From an uncultured Collinsella sp. (GTDB taxonomy: Bacteria > Actinomycetota > Coriobacteriia > Coriobacteriales > Coriobacteriaceae): a DNA stretch of 11,809 nucleotides. Below are positions 8,363 to 11,809 of the stretch, in pieces (position 1 is the first letter of the stretch; every line of letters begins with the position of its first letter). The DNA lies in assembly GCA_900751755.1 (NCBI GenBank), contig CAADSP010000044.1, forward strand, positions 1-11,809. The letters are read 5' to 3'. A model generated the notes under the pieces. It saw only the letters and a list, made by a program, of their open reading frames with translations, did no database searches and had not been told where the DNA came from. Made by a program: the position numbers and the translations under genes.

Positions 8363-8388
8363 CCGGCAACGGCCCTTGCCGTTGCCGG
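8363..8388 (-). other. Perfect 11-bp hairpin between signal peptidase and major subunit genes
   Basis: CCGGCAACGGC and GCCGTTGCCGG pair perfectly around a 4-nt loop. In the minus-strand message this lies 16 nt after the signal peptidase stop and about 29 nt before the next ATG. No U-tract follows. The more likely role is an RNA processing or stability element that separates a low-dose enzyme message from a high-dose structural message. Confidence 0.6.
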
Positions 8389-8404
8389 CACCTCTCCCCT
8401 GCCG

Positions 8405-8962
8405 CTATGAACGCCGCCCCTTCGCATGCGCGCGGGCATGATTGCCCGCAGGCTCGTCGGGAACCATCCGATCGAGCACAATCGACGCCGCGACTAGCAG
8501 CGCCAGAACGGCCACCACAACAAGCAAACCGGGCGTCGTCGTGCAATATGCATTAACGAAGCCCAGGTAAGGGACACAAAAAGAGACGACGCCGATCACG
8601 CGTGAAAAAGGCGTCTGCTCGGCGTCGTGCATGATGATTCCATCTGCATTTTTGTTTGCGATTCCCTGCGTGCTGATCGTCTGCGCCACAGGGTCGACCT
8701 CGTACACCTGGTGGGTCACCACGGCGCCGTCCGACCGGTAAAAAGTTGCATTGTCGCCCACGGCGATATTCGTTGGGTCAACCTGGTGAACAAACACCAT
8801 GGAGCCAACGGGAAGCTCGGGCTCCATAGAGCCCGAAAGCACTGCGAAAGGCGTGTATCCAAATGCGCGGGGAGCAAAAGAAACAACGGCAAGGGCTATG
8901 ACAAGCGCAAGCGCCATGCCACTAAGAAGTGAAATAAATCGTCTGAATCCGCGCGCTGCCAA
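8405..8962 (-). CDS. sipW: Signal peptidase I of the SipW/ER (Ser-His) type
   Basis: This 185-aa protein should cleave signal peptides of the downstream TasA-like proteins at the outer face of the membrane. An N-terminal helix (about residues 12-31) precedes the catalytic box LSGSMEP, with Ser45 as nucleophile. The usual bacterial Lys is replaced by His: VVTHQV with His84. That is the mark of the SipW/archaeal/eukaryotic ER branch. GDNATF (69-74) and the Gly-Asn...Asp element (100-107) complete the box pattern. A second hydrophobic helix lies near 148-166 and a basic tail ends in KGRRS. The start is the weak point. TTG at 8962 is the first usable codon and has no Shine-Dalgarno, yet the frame stays open for 34 further codons upstream (to the TAG at 9065-9067) without ATG, GTG, TTG or CTG. 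The true N-terminus may differ. It is the first gene of the operon and 71 nt ahead of its main substrate. Confidence 0.88.
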   Translation of the reverse strand: MAARGFRRFISLLSGMALALVIALAVVSFAPRAFGYTPFAVLSGSMEPELPVGSMVFVHQVDPTNIAVGDNATFYRSDGAVVTHQVYEVDPVAQTISTQGIANKNADGIIMHDAEQTPFSRVIGVVSFCVPYLGFVNAYCTTTPGLLVVVAVLALLVAASIVLDRMVPDEPAGNHARAHAKGRRS

Positions 8963-9260
8963 CGTGATTATTTCATCCCCATCGAGGCCATATTCGATCC
9001 CATCAAGGATTAGCCGCTTTTCTAAGACGTTTAATAGATGAGTTCGAAAAAGCCAATCTGAAATCTATTTCTAACAATCACCGTAGCTACTTCCGCGTTT
9101 TTATCAACGTCTTTCCGCCAAATGCTACTATTTTTGCCGTAAGTGGTTATTTGTCCCCGCACTTGTCTGCTTTATCCAACGCCTGCGGCTAACCCCTACA
9201 CAACTTTTCAATAGAGGGTCTGATATTTTGTACAGCCCAGATATCGTACCCCCCCCCCCA
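8963..9260 (-). promoter_or_regulatory. Long putative 5' leader of the fibre operon, no convincing gene
   Basis: About 300 nt separate the candidate transcription start from the signal peptidase. I see no gene with a usable start here. The plus strand has a 75-codon stop-free frame (8968-9192) without ATG or GTG. The minus strand is open in frame with the signal peptidase for its last 34 codons. The local base composition is more AT-rich than the flanking genes. A leader this long leaves room for post-transcriptional control, but I recognise no riboswitch class. Confidence 0.4.
9249..9259 (-). repeat. Homopolymer of 11 G (minus strand) at the expected transcript start
   Basis: Eleven uninterrupted C on the plus strand, read as G on the coding strand of the operon, begin 8 nt downstream of a perfect TATAAT. 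Runs of this length are prone to slipped-strand mispairing and are a known basis of phase variation. The exact length in a clonal assembly may also be a sequencing consensus. Confidence 0.85.
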
Positions 9261-9267
9261 CATTAAA

Positions 9268-9299
9268 ATTATACTGCATTTAGTATCGTTTATTTTCAA
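9268..9299 (-). promoter_or_regulatory. Candidate promoter of the fibre operon
   Basis: A perfect -10 box TATAAT (9268-9273, minus strand) lies in an AT-rich stretch. The nearest -35-like hexamer is TTGAAA (9294-9299), but the spacer is 20 nt, longer than the usual 17. Either the promoter is weak or activator-dependent, or the -35 is degenerate. The predicted start falls near 9261, directly next to the G-run. No better promoter was found between here and 8962. Confidence 0.5.
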
Positions 9300-9378
9300 C
9301 CCCCTTATTCATGCCTCTACGGCTACCCCATGCAGCCCCCAGCCCATACCTTCTGGAAACCGTGTCCATCCGGAAAGC

Positions 9379-9462
9379 CCGTCCCACGCTCAATACATCC
9401 ATCGGATGCATTGAGCGTATCGTCCAGGACGGTCTCATCATCGGAGTGACGGAAATGTCACC
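9379..9462 (-). other. Nested inverted-repeat element, possible structured RNA or operator
   Basis: The core is a 15-bp hairpin (9386-9400 with 9404-9418, 3-nt loop) with a single mismatch that becomes G-U on the minus strand. It is enclosed by a second helix, CCGTCC/GGACGG (9379-9384 with 9427-9432). A third small hairpin, GTGAC/GTCAC, sits at 9446-9461. The single mismatch is compatible with RNA pairing only on the minus strand. The element lies between the upstream terminator and the operon promoter. I do not recognise the family; the Collinsella-1 RNA motif is one candidate to test. Confidence 0.45.
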
Positions 9463-9499
9463 CCAAACGCTTGCCATCGTTGCGCCCACGCGTGTCAAG

Positions 9500-9527
9500 A
9501 AAAAAGCCTCGAGAATTTCGAGGCTTT
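9500..9527 (-). terminator. Rho-independent terminator of the flavodoxin-like gene
   Basis: AAAGCCTCGA (9503-9512) pairs perfectly with TCGAGGCTTT (9518-9527) around a 5-nt loop. On the minus strand the stem is followed directly by a run of six T (9500-9505, partly shared with the stem). It lies 42 nt after the stop of the flavodoxin-like gene and separates it from the fibre operon. Confidence 0.9.
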
Positions 9528-9569
9528 CACATTTGCATTGTTTTGCACGAAGGACCGCGAACGGCGAAG

Positions 9570-10121
9570 CTACTCGCCCAGCACGGCCTTCTTGGCCGCC
9601 GCCGCCATATGGTCCAGATCATCCTTGGTGGGGTGATCCTTTGCGGCAACCCAGTTATCGAGCAGCATCTTAAAGCGGACATTGTCGGGATCTTGCTCGA
9701 GCATGGCCTCGTAGCGCTGCTTGACCGCGGGACCCATCTTGCCCTGGCACATTGCCCAACCCACAAGCTCGGCATCCTCGGCCAAATTGGAGGTCACGCG
9801 ATTGATAATCTGCTGATAATAGCTCTGGTCGGCGCCAAAACCGCAGGTACCAAAGAGGAAAACGCGCTTGCCGTGCAGAGCGGAGAGCAGCGCGGTAACC
9901 GAAGGCGTGCACGCGCCCTTGTCGCACCAAAAACCGACGAGCACCGTGTCGGCCGCGCAGGCGCCCTGCGCCTCGAGCGCAACCTGATCTGCATCCGCAT
10001 CGTCGCTCAACGCCGCGGCATGGACAAACTCAACGCCCGCAGCCTGCAGAGCGCGCTTGATCGCGCCCGAAACCATCCTGGTATTACCGCTCTTGCTGTT
10101 AACCACCAAAGAGCACGTCAT
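9570..10121 (-). CDS. Flavodoxin-like protein of the Flavodoxin_3/BilS type
   Basis: This 183-aa protein is probably a soluble FMN-binding electron carrier. The phosphate-binding loop of flavodoxins is visible at the N-terminus (NSKSGNT, residues 8-14). The body has the marks I associate with the Flavodoxin_3/BilS family: VGFWCDKG, then VFLFGTCGFG, and AMCQGKMGP near residue 130. BilS is known from bilirubin-reductase (bilQRS) operons as a flavodoxin partner, but no BilR-like reductase is present here, so I do not assign that pathway. The family also occurs alone. I chose ATG at 10121; an in-frame GTG at 10127 sits only 4 nt after GAGG, while the ATG has that site 10 nt away. It is apparently a single-gene unit, with its own terminator downstream and a 127-nt gap from the ABC gene upstream. 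An NADPH- or ferredoxin-linked reduction role is inference. Confidence 0.8.
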   Translation of the reverse strand: MTCSLVVNSKSGNTRMVSGAIKRALQAAGVEFVHAAALSDDADADQVALEAQGACAADTVLVGFWCDKGACTPSVTALLSALHGKRVFLFGTCGFGADQSYYQQIINRVTSNLAEDAELVGWAMCQGKMGPAVKQRYEAMLEQDPDNVRFKMLLDNWVAAKDHPTKDDLDHMAAAAKKAVLGE

Positions 10122-10248
10122 AGTCACGTTGCCTCGTATCCCCCAAAACTAAAGCCACTAATGCAATTTATTAGATGAATATCTTAGTACTAACGTGACA
10201 GATGTAAACCACCGTCTGTCGATTGATTAATTTGCCCCGCGGGCTTGC
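10122..10248 (-). other. Intergenic gap with palindrome and weak hairpin
   Basis: There is no gene here. A 10-bp perfect palindrome TTAGTACTAA (10184-10193) could be an operator for the flavodoxin-like gene. A 6-bp stem GACAGA/TCTGTC with a 12-nt loop (10197-10220) follows the ABC transporter stop but has no U-run, so it is a poor terminator. No promoter with good boxes stands out. Confidence 0.35.
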
Positions 10249-11809
10249 TCACTGGGCGAATTGGCTGCGGTAGAGTTCGGCGTAGAAGCCGCCTGCCGCT
10301 AACAGCTCGTCGTGCGTGCCGCGCTCGATAATCTGGCCGTCGCGCATTACCAGAATGCAGTCGGCGTTGCGGATCGTCGACAGGCGGTGCGCCACCACAA
10401 AGCTTGTGCGGCCGGCCATAAGCTCGTCGAATGCCGCCTGCACCTGCAGCTCGGTGCGCGTATCGATACTCGAAGTCGCCTCGTCCAGCAGCAAGATAGC
10501 CGGGTCGGTGAGCATGACGCGCGCAATGCACAGCAGCTGCTTTTGGCCCTGGCTAAACGTGCCGCCGTCCTCGCCAATCACCGTGTCGTAGCCTTTCGGC
10601 AGCTGCACGATAAACTTGTGCGCGTGCGCGCGCTTGGCGGCTTCGATAACCTGCTCGCGCGTGGCTCCTGGGCAACCGTAGGCGATGTTTTCCGCCACCG
10701 TGCCCTCGAACAGCCAAGTGTCCTGCAGCACCATGCCAAAGGCACGACGCAGGCTCGAGCGCGTGTAATCGCGCGAAGCCTTGCCATCGACCGCGATGCG
10801 GCCGGCATCGATATCGTAAAAACGCAGCAGCAGATTGATGAGCGTTGTCTTTCCGCAGCCCGTGGGGCCGACCAGAGCAAAACGCATGCCGGGCTTGGCA
10901 TCGATGCAGATATCCTGCAACAGCTTTCGGTCGGGCACATAGCTAAAGTCCACATGCTCAAGGGTCACCTCACCCTGCGGGGTGGCAAGTTCCACGGCAT
11001 CCGCCGCATCGGGCTCCTGCTCGCGCGCATCGAGCAACGCGAACATGCGGCACGCCGAGGCATACGCCGTCTGGATCTGCGTAATGACGTTGGTGACCTC
11101 GTTGAACGGCTTGGTGTACTGGTTGGCGTAGGACAGGAAGATCTGCACGCCGCCCACCGTAAGCGCCGCGGGCACGCCCGTAATCACGCCCATGCAGCCG
11201 ATCACAGCGACCACGGCATAGATGATGTTATTGATAAAGCGCGTGCCGGGGTTGGAGAGCGAACCCATAAACTGTGCGCGCTCGCCCGCGGTGTAAAGCT
11301 CGGCATTGAGGGCATCGAAGCGCTGCTGGGCGTTGGGGCCATAGGCAAAAGCGTCCACGAGCTTCTGCTCGCCCACGTATTCCTCGATATGGCCGCCAAG
11401 CTGACCCTGAATGCGTTGCTGCGCCGTAAAGCTCTTGTTGGAGAGTTTGGCGATGGCACCGGCTGCAAAAATGGAAAGCGGCGTGACGAGCACCACCACA
11501 AGTGTCATGGTCAGGTTGATGGAGAGCATAAACGCGAGCGTGCCAACGATGGTGATAACGCCGGTGAAAAGCTGGGTAAAGCCCTGCAGCAGGCCATCGC
11601 CCACCTGATCGACGTCGTTGACCACGCGGCTCATAAGGTCGCCGTGGGCATGGCTGTCGATAAAGCTGAGCGGCATGCGGCTGAGCTTATCGCTCGCCTC
11701 CACGCGCATGTCGCGCACCGTCTCGTAGGACAGGCGGGTGACGCAGTAGCCCTGTAGCCACTGGGAGGGCGCAGCACCCACGACGACAATCCCGAGCCTG
11801 GGAACGAGC
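10249..11809 (-). CDS. ABC exporter half-transporter, membrane plus ATPase (5' end outside window)
   Basis: The visible 520 or so codons cover part of the transmembrane domain and a complete nucleotide-binding domain, the order of an exporter half-transporter (type IV, MsbA/MdlB-like). In the membrane part, hydrophobic helices such as ITIVGTLAFML and LVVVLVTPLSIFAAG are clear. In the ATPase, Walker A is GPTGCGKTT (about 10850-10870), the Q-loop is MVLQDTWLF, the signature is FSQGQKQ (about 10536-10558), Walker B is ILLLDEATSS with the catalytic Glu, and the switch is VAHRLST. The FSQGQ signature and intact Glu fit the catalytically competent half of heterodimeric exporters, so a partner gene probably lies just upstream. 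The frame is open to the window edge, and a GTG at 11781 is not a credible start because it would cut the membrane domain. The substrate (drug, lipid or peptide) cannot be told. Confidence 0.92.
   Translation of the reverse strand, partial: LVPRLGIVVVGAAPSQWLQGYCVTRLSYETVRDMRVEASDKLSRMPLSFIDSHAHGDLMSRVVNDVDQVGDGLLQGFTQLFTGVITIVGTLAFMLSINLTMTLVVVLVTPLSIFAAGAIAKLSNKSFTAQQRIQGQLGGHIEEYVGEQKLVDAFAYGPNAQQRFDALNAELYTAGERAQFMGSLSNPGTRFINNIIYAVVAVIGCMGVITGVPAALTVGGVQIFLSYANQYTKPFNEVTNVITQIQTAYASACRMFALLDAREQEPDAADAVELATPQGEVTLEHVDFSYVPDRKLLQDICIDAKPGMRFALVGPTGCGKTTLINLLLRFYDIDAGRIAVDGKASRDYTRSSLRRAFGMVLQDTWLFEGTVAENIAYGCPGATREQVIEAAKRAHAHKFIVQLPKGYDTVIGEDGGTFSQGQKQLLCIARVMLTDPAILLLDEATSSIDTRTELQVQAAFDELMAGRTSFVVAHRLSTIRNADCILVMRDGQIIERGTHDELLAAGGFYAELYRSQFAQ

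Noticed and set aside
8334..8546. N-terminal extension of the 236-aa TasA-like protein
   Set aside because: It would overlap the signal peptidase gene by about 140 nt and bury the signal peptide; ATG at 8333 has a good ribosome site.
8963..9260. A closer promoter for the signal peptidase, for example TTGGCT with TATTAA near 9020-9055
   Set aside because: The spacer is only 14 nt and the match is poor; the TATAAT at 9268-9273 is the stronger candidate.
9280..9498. A 72-codon minus-strand frame in the intergenic region
   Set aside because: It spans the nested hairpins and part of the promoter region, has no ribosome site that I can see, and Met/Arg-heavy content without domain features.
9311..9673. 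A 120-codon plus-strand frame
   Set aside because: It runs through the nested hairpins, the rho-independent terminator and into the end of the flavodoxin-like gene, so it is not a plausible gene.
10197..10220. GACAGA/TCTGTC hairpin as terminator of the ABC gene
   Set aside because: The stem is short, the loop is 12 nt and no U-run follows; I leave it as a weak feature of the gap.
10312..11757. A 481-codon plus-strand frame antisense to the ABC exporter
   Set aside because: It is His/Arg-rich and low in order, and the opposite frame contains every ABC ATPase motif.

Overview
The window looks like a moderately GC-rich actinobacterial chromosome, most likely a gut Coriobacteriia member such as Collinsella. 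I base this on the codon style, a BilS-type flavodoxin, an LAxTG-type cell-wall anchor and several TasA/SipW-style exported proteins. No rRNA, tRNA, CRISPR array or transposase is visible, so genus and species are inference. Every gene I can support is on the minus strand.

Region 1 (about 8962 down to 123) is a six-gene, operon-like run read from high to low coordinates. The order is: a Ser/His signal peptidase of the SipW type; a 236-aa TasA-like secreted protein, probably the major subunit; a second TasA-like protein (215 aa); a giant 1831-aa secreted adhesin-like protein with an N-terminal beta-helix-like part, about eight InlB/Listeria-Bacteroides-type repeats and a SpaA-like terminal domain; a third TasA-like protein (189 aa); and a 232-aa cell-wall-anchored protein ending in LAATG, a hydrophobic segment and a basic tail. 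The last four genes are separated by -8 to +3 nt. The first three genes are separated by 71- and 89-nt gaps, each holding a strong hairpin. The parsimonious reading is a surface fibre: SipW trims three subunits that share one exit motif, the giant protein acts as adhesin, and the anchored protein ties the structure to the wall. A hairpin at 27-49 probably ends the unit.

Region 2 (about 8963-9569) is a roughly 600-nt gap without a convincing gene. It holds a perfect minus-strand TATAAT, followed 8 nt downstream by an uninterrupted run of 11 G (C on the plus strand), so the run sits at the expected start of the transcript. This is a candidate phase-variation switch for the whole fibre operon. 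Further upstream is a nested inverted-repeat structure (9379-9462) of unknown function, then the clear terminator of the next gene.

Region 3 (9570-11809) has a Flavodoxin_3/BilS-like protein and, 127 nt upstream of it, the C-terminal part of an ABC exporter half-transporter whose 5' end lies beyond the window. Neither has an evident link to the fibre operon.
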